The position numbers were made by a program, and so were the translations under genes. A DNA stretch of 40,599 bases, from the NCBI GenBank assembly GCA_025463425.1, contig JAOBWQ010000330.1, positions 1 through 40,599 of the forward strand. The letters are read 5' to 3'. A model generated the notes under the pieces. The model did not search any database, was not told the origin of the DNA, and was given only the letters and a program-made list of their open reading frames with translations. Each line of letters opens with the position of its first letter. Positions within the stretch are counted from its first letter, which is position 1. The stretch comes from Ilumatobacteraceae bacterium (GTDB lineage: Bacteria > Actinomycetota > Acidimicrobiia > Acidimicrobiales > Ilumatobacteraceae). Shown piece after piece: positions 9,064 to 20,000 of this stretch.

Positions 9064-10044
9064 ATGAGAATTTGTGTCGCTACCATCTTGGGTGCTGGAG
9101 CCGTCCTCGTGACGAGCTGTTCGTCGGGGTCGGGCTTGAAAGCGAGTCGTTCCGAAAACGAGTCGACAGCCATCACATCATCGGCGACCGGAGTGGCCGG
9201 GTCGTCGAACACTGCGAGTGATCAGACTGCGTCAACCCCGTCGCCGGACAACTTGGCTATCGCCTTCACATCGGAGCGCGACGGCAACCAAGAGATCTAT
9301 GCGATGAATGCCGACGGCACCGATCAGACTCGCCTCACCCATAACTCAGCACGTGACTTCACGCCTGCTTGGTCGCCAGACGGCACCCAGATCGTCTTCA
9401 CATCGGACCGTGACGGTTACGACAATCTCTACGTAATGAATGCCGACGGCACTGGGCAGATGGCACTGACCGATACTGGCGATGACACCGGCGGAAGTTG
9501 GTCGCCCAGCGGCACGAGAATCGCATTCGCTTCGTCTCGTGGCGGTCGGTCGGCCATCTGGGTGATCAATGCCGATGGTAGTGGCGCGACTAGTACGTCG
9601 AGTTCCAACGGCGACGATCCGGCCTGGTCGCCGGACGGAACGAAGATCGCCTACAACGACTACCACGATTCCATGAACCAGATCGCCGTGATCAACGCCA
9701 CAGGTCTTGATCCTCCTACTGTGCTCACTGCCGAAGGCGAAAACCAAGACGCGGCATGGTCGCCGGACGGCAAGCAACTCGCCTTCGACTCCGACCGTCG
9801 CGGCAACGTTGACATCTACGTGATGAACAATGATGGCACCGCGCAGACACCGCTCAGCAAGGCTTCCGAGGACGAGTTCTACCCGGCATGGTCGCCTGAC
9901 GGCAGTAAGATTGTCTTTGGCGCGGTGCAGGACGGGAAGAACTACATTCTCGTGATGAATGCTGACGGCAGCGGAAGATCGACGCTCACTAGGTCTGGAG
10001 ACGACTACAACGCTGAATGGCGGCCCGCCGCTCAAGCACCCTGA
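9064..10044 (+). CDS. TolB-like PD40 beta-propeller lipoprotein
   Basis: A 326-residue exported protein. The N-terminus is a lipoprotein signal: a short basic start ([10 protein letters not shown]), a hydrophobic core and the lipobox VTSC, so lipidation at Cys about 19 is expected. A Ser/Thr-rich linker (about 20-60) follows, then about six PD40/WD40-like blades, each with a version of AWSPDG and often YVMNADG. This repeat type forms a beta-propeller as in the C-terminus of TolB, normally a protein-interaction surface outside the membrane. No TolB N-terminal domain or Tol-Pal genes are nearby, so the function is unknown. ATG 9064 is chosen because it gives a canonical signal; TTG 9040 would add eight residues. 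Confidence 0.8.
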   Translation: MRICVATILGAGAVLVTSCSSGSGLKASRSENESTAITSSATGVAGSSNTASDQTASTPSPDNLAIAFTSERDGNQEIYAMNADGTDQTRLTHNSARDFTPAWSPDGTQIVFTSDRDGYDNLYVMNADGTGQMALTDTGDDTGGSWSPSGTRIAFASSRGGRSAIWVINADGSGATSTSSSNGDDPAWSPDGTKIAYNDYHDSMNQIAVINATGLDPPTVLTAEGENQDAAWSPDGKQLAFDSDRRGNVDIYVMNNDGTAQTPLSKASEDEFYPAWSPDGSKIVFGAVQDGKNYILVMNADGSGRSTLTRSGDDYNAEWRPAAQAP

Positions 10045-10047
10045 CGC

Positions 10048-10263
10048 CGGGCAAGCACAGCACAGCCTCTTCGCCAGCGACAATACGCCGACATGCTGAA
10101 CGTTCTCGACCGGCACCGTTGGCGCACGCGCGCCGAGCTGACATCGCGGATCGTGAACTGGGTCGAGCGGACCTACCATCGACGCCGACGGCAGGCACGA
10201 CTCGCCAAACTCACACCCATCGAGTTCGAACTCGTCTTCAACACACAGGCCACAGCCGCCTGA
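10048..10263 (+). pseudogene. IS3-family transposase OrfB, C-terminal remnant
   Basis: From ATG 10093 the frame reads MLNVLDRHRWRTRAEL, then WVERTYHRRRRQARLAKLTPIEFEL. This is the standard C-terminal end of an IS3 OrfB integrase (the region after the catalytic Glu) and stops with TGA at 10261-10263. The preceding HSLFAS is in another frame. No DDE core remains. It may be the other end of the element whose OrfA lies at 14.3 kb, which would imply a rearrangement, but that cannot be shown here. Confidence 0.75.
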
Positions 10264-10694
10264 ACCTCCACAACCCCACTGTCAACCAAACTGGGGGCAG
10301 ACCCATCCATCCTCGTTTCCAAGGTAAGGAGACTCCGCGGATCCCAGGCGATTCACCGATCCAAACTTGCCGTTGGTCCCACACGGCCGTCGCGTACGTC
10401 TCGCTGGCGCCGATGAGTGTCGCACGCAGCCCGACGTTGTCTCTGCCGGCACGGGTGTACATCAACCGCCACAGCGTGATGGGCACGAATGCCGAGCCGC
10501 TCGGATCCGCTGCCGCAGTGATGTACAGGCCTCCGCCGCCCGATCGCGACCGCCACCACAGCACCGATCGCGGCCCGGCGGGTTCAAACCGATGCTGCAC
10601 TCGAACCCACGCTCATGTCGCACCTGCTTTGCCACAGCGGCACGTTGCTGCATGTGTGCCGCACCGATCCCAAGCGGCAGGTCTTGACCGGCAG
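10264..10694. other. Gene-free stretch with one unassigned frame
   Basis: There is no recognisable gene between the IS3 tail and the LuxR-type gene. A minus-strand frame (10600 to 10238) contains GGGGLYITAAADPSGSAF and WDQRQVWIGES with GC-rich third positions. It has no known family and overlaps the IS3 tail. It could be a remnant of a displaced gene. Confidence 0.35.
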
Positions 10695-13472
10695 TCAGGG
10701 AGCGCCGAGGCCGTGGCGGACGGCGAGCGCGGTGGCCTCGGACCGGGAGGCCACGCCGAGCTTGGCGAGGATGTTCGACACGTGATGCTCGGCGGTCTTG
10801 CGGCTGATGAACAGCGCGGTCGCGATCTGCGGGTTCGACCGACCCGCCGCGACCAGTGACAGCACCTCTAGCTCGCGCCCGCTCAGACCGAAGCGGTCGA
10901 CGGGAACAGCGGGTCCCGCCGGAGCTAGATCGAGTTGTGCCAGCTGCCGCGTCCGCCCTGCCTGATACGGACAGTCCATTGCGTCGAAGGCGACTGCAAG
11001 GCGATCGGGTCCGGCAGCGTCACCAGCCTGCATTGCCTCGACGCGGCGGATGATCCCGATCGCGAGCTGGTTGTGACGGGCGACGTGGGCAGCGCGACGC
11101 ACGCGATCGGCGAGCCGATCGGCCCGGGTGAGCAACGACGCCTCCGCCCATGCGGCCGCGTACATGGGCCGCCAGATCGTCTGGTTCATGCTTCGTACCA
11201 GTGATGGGTCGTCGGGTTCGGGCGTGAGGATCCGCATCGCGGCTTCGGCGTCCCCGCGATGCAACAGGACGAACGCGTCCATCATCTGCGGCCAGATTCG
11301 TGGATCGGTGTCGTCCTGGTGGTCGAGCATGATCGCCCGCTTGATGGCCACCCACCGGTCGCGCTGCTCGTCGTCGCCGAGGATGCCGTACGCCATCGCG
11401 ACTGCGTAGGTAGCGGGCGCGTGGCTGTTCACCTGCGGGCAGCCGGCTTCACGCCAGCCGGCCTCGAACCGGGCTGCGATCGGCAGGAGCTCGGCGAAGT
11501 GTCCGGCGAACGCGTCCACCTCCATCCGCCGTCCAAGCGCGACGTGTTGCCCTTCGCGCAGGAACGGCAGCCGCGACAGATCGTCGGCGTGCCGGCGTGC
11601 GGTGCGCAACTGTCCCACGGCGAGGTTGATGTGCGCGCCCATCAGATGCGCATCGGTGTGATCCATGCCGGTCATCACGTTGAGCGGCTGGCGGGACATT
11701 GCGTCAAGGCGCTCGCTCACGGTGCGTCGGGCCGCGGGCAGATCTTCTTCGAGCATCTCCACGCCGCAGCGGGCGTCGCGTGCAGCATCGATCAACTGAT
11801 CGTCGTTCGATTCGATCGCGAGCATGACGGCGCGTTGCGCAGCGTCGCGCGTGAAGCCGCTGCCGATGCCTGACATGCTGCGCGCCACCGCGAGCGCAGC
11901 CTCGACGTGTTGCGAGCCCGCTCCGAGATCGGCTGCGCGTCGTAGTAGCGCCTCGTTGTGCTCTCGGGGGAGACGTGCGGCGATCGTGCCGAGATGCCGC
12001 TCGTAGACCGTCACCGAATTGGCGAGATCGAGTGCGGCGAGCTCGTTCAGTCCGGCTGCGATGGCGACGGCGGCAGCTTCGTCGAGCAGACGCAATGCTT
12101 CGGATCCGACGTAGCGCAGGAGGGCGGCGCGGGAGGCGCGCACCAGCAGCTCGTGGCGTTGCTCAGCTGTGGCCGCCAGCGAGGCGGCTTGCTCGTACCG
12201 TTGCTGCGCCTCGTTGGGCCGTCCGCGCAGGAACACCACCTCAGCCAGTTGCTGGGCCAGCCCGACAGCGGTGTCGTGGTGGCGGAGGTCGCCGCCGGCC
12301 CAGTTCAGTGCAGCGCGCGCGTCGTCGACCACGGCGTCGACTCGGTCGCACCACGACGTGTCGCCGGCGTCGGCTGCAAGCAACCGCTCCAGCTCCGTTG
12401 CGCACCATGTTGCGTGACGGCGGTGCAGATCGTCGAGCTCGGCCAGTTCTTGCGACAGGTCGGTCGAGTACTGGCGCACCGCTTCCAGGATCCGGTAGCG
12501 CGAGCGGATGCCCGGCACGAGCGTGACCAGACTCCAGTCGACGAGCGCGCCGAGACGATCGAGGGCCGCGCTCACTGTCGAGCCGAGGAGGGCCGCCGCA
12601 GCGTCGATCGAGAACGGAGCCGCGAAGACCGAGCAGGTGCGCAGCACCGTCTGCTCCTCGGTTGTCAGGAGGTGATAGCTCCAGTCGATGGTGGCGCGCA
12701 GCGAGCGATGGCGGGTGTCGGTGCCGTGCGTCGAGGCCTGTAGTTCCAGTCCCTCCGCCAGTGATCGACGCAGACCATCGAGGCCCATGGTGGGCACACG
12801 TGACGCACCGAGCTCGATGGCCAGGGCCATGCCCTCGAACGATCGGCACACGTCGTGCACCAGCGATTCGTCTGCGAGCAGTTCGGGGCTGGCGCCGCCG
12901 GCAAGCGCGCGCACCATGAACAGATCGACGGCGTCGCCGCGATGACCGCCATCGTCACCCATCGACATGCCTGGCACGGGCATCACCCGCTCGCCGGGCA
13001 GCAGCAGTCGGAGCCGGCTGGTGGCCAGCACGCGCAGGTTCGGGCACGACGTGAGCAGATCGGCGACGTGTTCGCGGACTGGGTCCGCCAGGTGCTCGCA
13101 ATTGTCGAGGACCAGCAGAACCTGGCGCGAGGCGAGCGACGCGACCAGTGACTCGCGCCGGCCGAGGCCCGCGCGTTCGGGGACACCAGCCGCCTCGGCC
13201 GTCGCCGCGACCACGGCGCCGGGATCGGTCACGTGCACGAGATCGACGAACACGACGCCGTCGTCGAAACTGCCGGCGAGGTCGCCCGCCACGGCCACCG
13301 CCAGCCGAGTCTTGCCGACCCCGCCCGGGCCCGTCGCGGTGACGAGCCGGTTGTGTTCAACTGCATGACGCAATGCGGCCCGCTCGGCGACTCGCCCGAC
13401 GAACGGCGTGAGCGCGATAGGAAGGTTGGTACGTCCCGTGCCCTCGACTCCGTCGGGAGCTGCAAGCGTCAT
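10695..13472 (-). CDS. Large ATP-binding LuxR-family transcriptional regulator
   Basis: A 925-residue regulator. An N-terminal NTPase domain has Walker A GPGGVGKT (residues 48-55) and Walker [11 protein letters not shown] (about 118-127), the latter typical of the predicted-ATPase regulators common in actinobacteria. An alpha-helical, TPR-like middle (about 340-840) probably binds a ligand or partner. The C-terminus (about 862-922) is a LuxR helix-turn-helix with [20 protein letters not shown] and [18 protein letters not shown]. It should bind DNA as an ATP-regulated activator. Its target is unknown. A DUF4242 gene ends 36 bp upstream on the same strand, so the two may be co-transcribed. ATG 13472 is used. 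Confidence 0.92.
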   Translation of the reverse strand: MTLAAPDGVEGTGRTNLPIALTPFVGRVAERAALRHAVEHNRLVTATGPGGVGKTRLAVAVAGDLAGSFDDGVVFVDLVHVTDPGAVVAATAEAAGVPERAGLGRRESLVASLASRQVLLVLDNCEHLADPVREHVADLLTSCPNLRVLATSRLRLLLPGERVMPVPGMSMGDDGGHRGDAVDLFMVRALAGGASPELLADESLVHDVCRSFEGMALAIELGASRVPTMGLDGLRRSLAEGLELQASTHGTDTRHRSLRATIDWSYHLLTTEEQTVLRTCSVFAAPFSIDAAAALLGSTVSAALDRLGALVDWSLVTLVPGIRSRYRILEAVRQYSTDLSQELAELDDLHRRHATWCATELERLLAADAGDTSWCDRVDAVVDDARAALNWAGGDLRHHDTAVGLAQQLAEVVFLRGRPNEAQQRYEQAASLAATAEQRHELLVRASRAALLRYVGSEALRLLDEAAAVAIAAGLNELAALDLANSVTVYERHLGTIAARLPREHNEALLRRAADLGAGSQHVEAALAVARSMSGIGSGFTRDAAQRAVMLAIESNDDQLIDAARDARCGVEMLEEDLPAARRTVSERLDAMSRQPLNVMTGMDHTDAHLMGAHINLAVGQLRTARRHADDLSRLPFLREGQHVALGRRMEVDAFAGHFAELLPIAARFEAGWREAGCPQVNSHAPATYAVAMAYGILGDDEQRDRWVAIKRAIMLDHQDDTDPRIWPQMMDAFVLLHRGDAEAAMRILTPEPDDPSLVRSMNQTIWRPMYAAAWAEASLLTRADRLADRVRRAAHVARHNQLAIGIIRRVEAMQAGDAAGPDRLAVAFDAMDCPYQAGRTRQLAQLDLAPAGPAVPVDRFGLSGRELEVLSLVAAGRSNPQIATALFISRKTAEHHVSNILAKLGVASRSEATALAVRHGLGAP

Positions 13473-13508
13473 CCAGGCATTGTGTCATCGCCTACCGGCG
13501 AGGCTCGA

Positions 13509-13784
13509 TCAGGCAGATGCGCTCTGGGGGCCGAATTCGTTGGCAACCGAGACGACGAGGTTGGCGGGGAAGCCGCCGCGACGGGCGTGCTCCTTGATGT
13601 CTTCTGCGCTCTCGGCCTCGTGGAGGCAGTAGATCTTGTCGCCGGCGACGTAGCTGGTGATCCACGTGTAGGGCACGCCGAGGCCGTCGACCACCTCGTT
13701 CGAGGCCTTGGCGATGTCGGCCAGTTCGTCTTGGGTCAGGTTGCTCGCGCCGGGGATCTGGCGCTCGATCAGGAATCGCTGCAT
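13509..13784 (-). CDS. DUF4242 domain protein
   Basis: A 91-residue soluble protein matching DUF4242. It has MQRFLIERQIPGA at the start, VPYTWITSYVAGDKIYCLHEA in the middle and EHARRGGFPANLV near the end. The family is a small ferredoxin-like alpha/beta fold, and no reaction is established for it that I can cite. ATG 13784 is firmly supported by a GGAGG Shine-Dalgarno seven bases upstream; a longer frame would add 24 residues of IS-like flanking sequence. It lies upstream of the LuxR-type regulator on the same strand with a 36-bp gap, so a common transcript is likely. Confidence 0.85.
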   Translation of the reverse strand: MQRFLIERQIPGASNLTQDELADIAKASNEVVDGLGVPYTWITSYVAGDKIYCLHEAESAEDIKEHARRGGFPANLVVSVANEFGPQSASA

Positions 13785-13977
13785 GGTGTGTCCTCCAGTG
13801 TCGTGCCGGAGCTTCCCGGCAGAACCCATGGTGAAGCAAGGCTTGCCCCCACGCATCGGGCACCTTGCCCATCTTCCTCACCCATTTGCGCGTGGGGGAG
13901 GGTCGCTGCCCGGCTCGGTGGGTGCTGGACACTCTCACGCACGTGTGCGGCCCCCACCCGGCACATGCGGGTTGACA

Positions 13978-14275
13978 TCAGAAATAGCTGGATGTACTCG
14001 GGTCACCTCGGGCTTCGAGGCCAGCCACGCGGTTGTTGATCAGCCGGATTTTGGCGTTGATGCCTTCGAGGCGACTGTTCGAGATGCCTTGCTCGACGGA
14101 CGCGATGAGCCCGTCGAAATGCCGGCGGATCCGTTTGACCAACGCCCGGAAGGGCTTCAAGCGGCTTCGTAGCGCACGGGTGCACCACGCTTTCAGGTAG
14201 GCGCGGGCGTCGCCGGGGTCGACGATCTTGTAGAGGTCGCGGTAGGCCTCTTTCAGTTCCCAGGCACGGAACAAT
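13978..14275 (-). pseudogene. ISL3-family transposase, C-terminal remnant
   Basis: The reading frame shows AWELKEAYRDLYKIVDP, then YLKAWCTRALRSRLKPF and SVEQGISNSRLEGINAKIRL. This is the conserved C-terminal part of ISL3 transposases, including the Glu of the DDE triad in LEGINAKIRL. The frame stays open upstream to about 14406, but the residues before LFRAWELK do not resemble ISL3 and lie under an opposing IS3 orfA. The element is therefore truncated at its 5' side, probably by that insertion. Confidence 0.8.
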
Positions 14276-14334
14276 CCGTAGCGTGAAGCGCCCCGGGTCT
14301 GGTGGAGGCTCCAACCTTTGAGAAGGATGGAGTC

Positions 14335-14588
14335 ATGCCAAGCAATGGGAAGTATCCGGACGAGATTGGTGAGCGTGCGGTGCGGATGGTGCTCGATCAT
14401 CAGCACGAGTACGGGTCGCAGTGGGAAGCGATGTGCTCGGTCGCGGAGAAGTTGGGTCCGAAGCCGGAGACGGTTCGGCTGTGGGTTCGTCAGGTCGAAA
14501 AGGACACCGGCCGCCGGGCCGGCGCGTCGACTGACGAGCTCGCCGAGCTGAAGCGGTTGAAGCGTGAGAACGCCGAGTCGCGCCGCGC
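14335..14588 (+). pseudogene. IS3-family transposase OrfA, truncated at the 3' side
   Basis: ATG 14335 sits about 8 bp after GAGAAGGATGG and starts MPSNGKYPDEIGERAVRMVL. This is followed by the OrfA helix-turn-helix (AEKLGPKPETVRLWVRQVEKD) and the coiled coil (ELAELKRLKRENAESRRANAI). An intact OrfA would continue into an ILKAA-type tail, but the homology stops near 14588, where a second, opposing IS3 orfA begins. No OrfB follows. It is a dead fragment. Confidence 0.8.
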
Positions 14589-14594
14589 CAACGC

Positions 14595-14839
14595 CATCTC
14601 GATTGTCCGTTGCTGGTCAGCCACCTCCTTGCGTAACGCCTTGATCTCGGCCAACTCGACAGTCATCGGCCCGATGACGAGCCCGCTGTCGATGTGGGCC
14701 TGGATCACCAGCGCCGCAACGTTTCCGGAGTCGTAATCGAAAACGCCCGAGCAACCTCGGTCACTGTCCGTTCCCGATCCAAAACTTCCTCGACAGCTCG
14801 ACGCCGGAACTCGGCCGTGCACTTCGATGGACGTGCCAT
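14595..14839 (-). pseudogene. Second IS3-like OrfA fragment, opposite strand
   Basis: ATG 14839 opens MARPSKCTAEFRRRAVEEVL, followed by the helix-turn-helix TVTEVARAFSITTPETLRRW. A frameshift near 14700 leads to QAHIDSGLVIGPMTVELAEI and KALRKEVADQQRTIEMAL, the coiled-coil part of OrfA. It meets the plus-strand orfA tail-to-tail around 14590. Both are cut at the same conserved point, as if two related elements recombined or one inserted into the other in reverse. Confidence 0.65.
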
Positions 14840-14879
14840 GACAACAGTCTCCTCCCGCGACCGCCTACGGCCACGGAAT

Positions 14880-15110
14880 GAGCACTGCATCAAACCCGGG
14901 GTGACTCATTACAGCGGCTTCTTCGAGACCGAGCTCGATGAGCTGCTGCGCGAGCGCGAGTTCAGTTCGCTCATCTTCACCGGGTGCACAACCAGCGTGT
15001 GCGTGGAATCAACGCTGCGCGACGCGTTCTACCGCGACTATCGGTGCCTTCTCTTCACGGATTGTTGCGGGGAAGCGAACGGCAGCAACGAGTTGAGAAC
15101 CAACCATTAG
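14880..15110 (+). pseudogene. Isochorismatase-like cysteine hydrolase remnant
   Basis: The frame reads YSGFFETELDELLREREFSS and then TGCTTSVCVESTLRDAFYRD. This is the active-site segment of the cysteine-hydrolase (isochorismatase-like) family, with the nucleophile Cys in SVCVEST. The N-terminal Asp-containing half is missing, replaced by IS3 sequence. The C-terminus stops at TAG 15108-15110 after SNELRTNH, close to but short of the usual end. It is a gene destroyed by transposition. Amide hydrolysis is the family reaction, but no substrate can be inferred. Confidence 0.7.
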
Positions 15111-15128
15111 GCGACTCTCACCGTGATC

Positions 15129-15165
15129 GAGGTTCTTCGGCTGGACAGCCGAATCCTCGGACCTC
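15129..15165 (-). terminator. Stem-loop downstream of the cobalamin operon, possible terminator
   Basis: TTCGGCT (15136-15142) pairs perfectly with AGCCGAA (15147-15153) around a GGAC loop. An outer GAGGT/ACCTC pair extends the stem to 15129-15165. It lies about 80 bp after the stop of the last leftward gene. There is no T-run on either side, so it is not a classical intrinsic terminator. Confidence 0.4.
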
Positions 15166-15243
15166 CTCACCGCACTGTCAGGCTCAGAGGCGACCGTGCA
15201 ACGTTGACCGTCGGTCGTCGTCGACTGGTTCGGCGCGAGTCGA

Positions 15244-17022
15244 TCACGACCATAACTGCGAGCGGACAGCGTGCTCGATCGAGGATGGGTCGGTGCCGAG
15301 TGCCACGTAGTCGGCTTCGACGGCGGCGGCGAGTTCAGCGACCAGTCCGAGTTTGGTGGGTCCGGTCTCGGTGTCGACGAGGATGACGCGTGCACCGGTG
15401 GCGGCGAGGTGCCGGATGGCATCGCGGGCGGCTTCGAGCGGGTCCTGTCCCGGCGCCGTCGATGTGCCCGTCGCTCGTCCGTCGGTAATGATCACGACGG
15501 TCGGATCGAGTGCCCGGTCGCCGGTCGCTCCGTCGATCAGGTCGCGCGCAGTGTCGATACCAGCCGACAGTGGTGAGGTGCCGCCGGTGCGAATGTCCTG
15601 CAGCCGCGCCTTCGCGATCTCGATCGATGCAGTCGGGCGCAGGATGATTTCGGCCGAGGCGTCGCGGAAGGTCACGAGCGCGACGCGACCGCGTCGGCGG
15701 TACGCGTCGCCGAGCAGCCCAAGCACGGCGGACTTCGTCGCGGCCATGCGATGCTCGGCGCCCATCGATCCGGATGCGTCGACAACGAGCACGACGAGGG
15801 CACCGGTGCGTTGTTCGCGTTGGGCACCGCGCAGATCGGAGGCGGTCACCGGTGCCACCGGGTCACCGATGGCGGCACGCCGGGTGGCGAGCGCCGTCGC
15901 GGTGGCCCGCCCGTCGATGGTGCCCGCCGAGTCCAGGGGCGCCTCGCGCAGGAACCGGCCACGGGGTGCGTTCTGAGTGCCGAAGCGGCCTACGCTGCCG
16001 TTCGGTCTGGTCGGGCGATTCGGGTCGGGCAGCCGCATGCTGGTCGGGCCTGCTGCCTGGTCGAGTTGGTGGTCGTGGTCCGGTGGCGATGGTTCGTTGC
16101 TGTGGTCGTCGGGCTGGCTCGCCTCGAGAGCTTGTTGCCATGCGCAGTCAAGTTCGTCGGGCCGGATGCCGGGTTCGTCGAAGGGCCGCCGGCGGCGGCG
16201 ATGCGCGAGGACCATCTCGGCGACCGCGCGCACGTCGGCGGCCGTCACGATGTCGCGGCCGTCGAGTGCGGCGTGAGCGGTGGAGGCCCGGCACAGCATC
16301 AGATCGGCGCGAAGGCCCTCGGCGCCGACCTCGAGCGCGAGGTGGCTGGCGATCTGGGCGACTTCGGATGGGAGATCGACTGCTGCGGATTCGGCGACGG
16401 CCAAGCGTTGGCGGAGCTGTTGGTCGTCGTCGAGGAACTCGTCGAGATGGTGGTGGAGCATCTCGGTCGCGAGCTGGCGGCGGACGGCTTCGATGCGATC
16501 ACCGGGGTGCTTGGGTGCTGCGACGTCGACCGCTAGTCCGAAGCGGTCGAGGAGTTGTGGTCGCAGCTCGCCTTCTTCGGGGTTCATCGACGCGACGAGC
16601 ACGAAGCGCGCCGGGTGGTTGTGTGACACGCCGTCGCGTTCCACCCGGTTGACACCGGACACCGACACATCGAGCAGGGTGTCGACGAGGTGGTCGGCGA
16701 GGAGGTTGATCTCGTCGACGTAGAGGACGCCCCCGTGGGCTGCAGCGAGGAGCCCGGGCCGAAACCGGGGTTGGCCGTCGGTCAGGAGGGCGGCGACATC
16801 GAGTGAGCCGATGACGCGGTCCTCGGTCGCGCCGAGTGGGAGCTCGATGAACGGTGCACCGTCGGGCAGCAATGCCGCCAGCCCTCGGGCGAGTGTGGTC
16901 TTGGCGGACCCCTTGTCGCCGCGCAACAGCACGCCGCCGAGTCGTGGGTTGACGGCCACCATCAGCAGTGCCGTCTTGGCCTGTTCCAGGCCGACGACCG
17001 CTGAGAACCGGAGGGTGGTCAT
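15244..17022 (-). CDS. Fused ChlI-ChlD-type cobaltochelatase ATPase subunit
   Basis: A 592-residue AAA+/VWA protein that in this context supplies the ATPase of cobaltochelatase, doing the work of CobS and CobT with CobN. The N-terminal AAA+ part (1 to about 320) has Walker A GDKGSAKTT and Walker B GGVLYVDEINLL and matches Mg-chelatase subunit I. A Pro/His/Asp-rich linker (about 325-390) leads to a C-terminal VWA domain with the MIDAS motif DASGSMG and later TGGTSPLSAG, as in subunit D. ATG 17022 has a GGAGGAG site and overlaps the cobN stop by 4 nt (ATGA). Mg-chelatase is possible by sequence alone, but no chlorophyll genes are present and the coupling to cobN argues for cobalt. Confidence 0.9.
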   Translation of the reverse strand: MTTLRFSAVVGLEQAKTALLMVAVNPRLGGVLLRGDKGSAKTTLARGLAALLPDGAPFIELPLGATEDRVIGSLDVAALLTDGQPRFRPGLLAAAHGGVLYVDEINLLADHLVDTLLDVSVSGVNRVERDGVSHNHPARFVLVASMNPEEGELRPQLLDRFGLAVDVAAPKHPGDRIEAVRRQLATEMLHHHLDEFLDDDQQLRQRLAVAESAAVDLPSEVAQIASHLALEVGAEGLRADLMLCRASTAHAALDGRDIVTAADVRAVAEMVLAHRRRRRPFDEPGIRPDELDCAWQQALEASQPDDHSNEPSPPDHDHQLDQAAGPTSMRLPDPNRPTRPNGSVGRFGTQNAPRGRFLREAPLDSAGTIDGRATATALATRRAAIGDPVAPVTASDLRGAQREQRTGALVVLVVDASGSMGAEHRMAATKSAVLGLLGDAYRRRGRVALVTFRDASAEIILRPTASIEIAKARLQDIRTGGTSPLSAGIDTARDLIDGATGDRALDPTVVIITDGRATGTSTAPGQDPLEAARDAIRHLAATGARVILVDTETGPTKLGLVAELAAAVEADYVALGTDPSSIEHAVRSQLWS

Positions 17023-20000
17023 CGGCTCTCCTCCCATCCTTCTGCTTCGAGCACGGCCTGGCGCAGGGTCGCGACGGCGTCGTCGCTGGCGTTCCACATC
17101 TGACGCTCGACGGCTTCGAGGAGCTTCTCGGCGATCGACTTGAGCGCCCACGGGTTGGACTGTTCGAAGAACTTGCGGATCTGTGGGTCGGCGACGTAGG
17201 CCTCGGTGACCTTGTCGTACATCCAGTCGTCGACCACCTTGGCGGTGGCGTCGTACCCGAACAAGTAGTCGACGGTCGCGGCCATTTCGAAGGCGCCCTT
17301 GTAGCCATGACGTTGCATGGCTTCGATCCAACGTGGGTTGATGACGCGGGTGCGCACGACGCGGGTGGCTTCCTCGGCGAGCGAGCGGATCAGCGGCCGG
17401 ACCGGATCTGCGGAGTCACCGAACCATGCTTTCGGATCGGCACCAGTGAGGGAGCGGATAGTGGCGATCATTCCGCCGTGGTCCTGGAGGTAGTCGTCGC
17501 TGTCGAAGATGTCGTGTTCGCGGTTGTCCTGGTTCTTGACGGCGACATCGATCGCGGCGAAGCGGCGGCGCATCGCGTCCTCGTTGGCGATGCCGTAGCC
17601 GCTTCGCCCGTAGGTCCAGCCCGACCAGGCGATGTAGATCGCGGCCAGGTCGTCGTCGGAACGCCACGAGCGTTGTTCTAGCGCCGTGACGATGCCGACG
17701 CCGTACGCGCCAGGGGTGGGGCCGTAGATGCGTGGGTCCTCGGCACCGTGGGCGCGGACGTAGTTCATGTCGGCCGGTTCGTCGAGCGACGCCGCCAGTG
17801 CGACAGCGTCGTCGACGAGATGCACGAGGTTGGGGAACGCATCGCGGAAGAATCCGCTGATCCGCAAGGTGATGTCGATGCGCGGCCGGCCCAGTTCGGC
17901 GAGCGAGGTCGGCTCGAGTCCGGTGATCCGGCGTGACTCGGCCTCCCACACCGGGCGGATGCCCAGCAGGGCGAGGGCCTCTGCGACGTCGTCGCCTTGG
18001 GTGCGCATCAGCGCGGTGCCCCACAGCACGAGCCCGACGGTCTTGGGGTAGGTCCCCTCTTCGGCGAGGTGGCGTTCGATGATCGCGTCGGCCAGCTTGC
18101 AGCCCACGTCCCAGCTGAGCTGCGTCGGCAGGGCCTTGGGGTCGAGCGAGTAGAAGTTCCGTCCGGTCGGCAGCACATGGGCGCCGCCGCGGGTCAAGGT
18201 TCCGCTCGGTCCTGCAGGGACGTAGCGGCCGCGCAGGCCGGCGAGCAGGTTGGTGATCTCGTCGGTGGATCGGCGCAGATTCGGAACGAGCCAGGTGCAC
18301 ACCCACTCCACCGTCGGCACATCGTGGTGGTCGACTGACCAGCCTCGTGCGGCCGCTGCTTCGAGCAGTTCGCGGCATCTGGCCTCGACGGCGTCGAGCG
18401 ACTGTGGCGATTGGAGGTCCAGACCGAGCTGTGCCGCGACGGTGGTGCGCAGCGACGGGATGCGGCCATGGCCCAGGCGTGTGATCGCGAGGACGAGATC
18501 GACGAGACCCTCCCGTTCGGGCGGATCGCCGAGGGTGTGCAGACCTCCGCGGATCTGGGCGTCCTTCAACCCGCACAGGTAACCGTCGACGTTGACGATG
18601 ACGTCGTCGAAATCGCTGCCCTCCGGTGCGGTCTCGAGCCCGAGGTCGCGGTCGATCGACGCGTCGGTGAGCGTCTCCCAGATCTTGTTGCGCAACGCGG
18701 GGAGCTTGGTGGGGTCGAGGCTCTGGATCTGGCTGTACTCGTCGAAGAGCTGTTCGAGCTTGGCGGTCTCGTCGTAGGTGTCGGCCCGCGTCATCGGCGG
18801 CAACAGGTGATCGATCACGACCGCGTGGGCGCGGCGCTTGGCCTGCGATCCCTCGCCAGGATCGTTGACGACGAACGGGTAGAAGTACGGGACGTCACCG
18901 ATGGCGGCGTCGGGCCAGCATCCGGCCGACAGCGCGAGCGGCTTGCCGGGCAACCACTCGAGGGTGCCGTGCTTGCCGAGGTGGACGATCGCGTCGGCGC
19001 CCCACACCTCGTCGAGCCACCGGTAGAACGCTAGGTAGTGATGCGCCGGCGGGAGGTTGGGCGAGTGGTAGACCGCGACCGGGTCATCGCCGTAGCCGCG
19101 TGGTGGTTGGATCGCGACGATGACGTTGCCCAGATCGACACCGCTGAACACGAGCGCGCCGTCGTGGATACGTTGCACGCCCGGCGCCGGCCCCCATGAT
19201 CGTTCGAGCTCGGAGCGCGACTCGGCGGGCAGCGTCGCGAACCACTCGCAGTAGGTGTCGGCCGGCAACGCTCCGACCGCGGCATCGATCTGTTGGCGAG
19301 TCAGCGTCTCGGCGTCGTAGGTGAGGCCGTCGGCCAGCTCGGCCATCAACTCATCCCCGCTGGCAGGGATCCGTGTGATCGAGTAACCCTCCGCGACCAT
19401 CGCCTCGAGCAGTCGCATCGCCGAGGCCGGGGTGTCGAGACCGACCGCGTTGCCAAGCCGGCTGCGTTTGGTCGGGTACGCGCTCAGCACGATTGCGACT
19501 CGTCGTTCGTCGGGGGCTGCTCGACGCAGACGGGCGTAGCGAGACGCGAGGCCGGCCAGGCGAGCGACACGGTCGGGGACGGTGCGGTAGGCGCGAACCG
19601 AGTTTCCGAGATCGTCGCCGTCGTCGACGATCTCGTTGAACGCGAACACGGGTCCGATGATCCGTCCGTCGAACTCGGGGATCGCGATGCCTGCGGTCGC
19701 ATCGTAGGGGCCGAGCCCACCTTCGTTGTCGAGCCATTCGGCGATCGACTGTCCCGACGACGGTGCCTGGATGATCGGTACGTCGAGCGCGGCGAGGGCG
19801 GTTGCGTCCCAGTCGTCGCCGTCGAGGCCGCCGACACCCCCGGCGATGCCAGCACCCGCCGCTGAGCCACCTGTTGCCAGCACGGTCGTGATGAGCACGT
19901 CGAGGTGCTGCTCGGCGAGGATGTCGAGCACGGGTTGGGCGGCGTCGCCGCGCAGCGAGTAGCACCACATTGCGACGACGTCGTTGCCGCGTTGTTCGAG

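Noticed and set aside
13668-13675. GTAGGGCA, close to the candidate operator half-site
   Set aside because: A single partial match inside the DUF4242 coding sequence, with no second half-site and no promoter beside it.
15129-15165. Classical intrinsic terminator
   Set aside because: The stem is convincing but there is no T-run after it on either strand, so it is listed only as a possible terminator.
15244-17022. Magnesium chelatase for chlorophyll synthesis
   Set aside because: The ChlI/ChlD similarity is real, but the gene is coupled to cobN inside a cobalamin unit and no chlorophyll genes are present.
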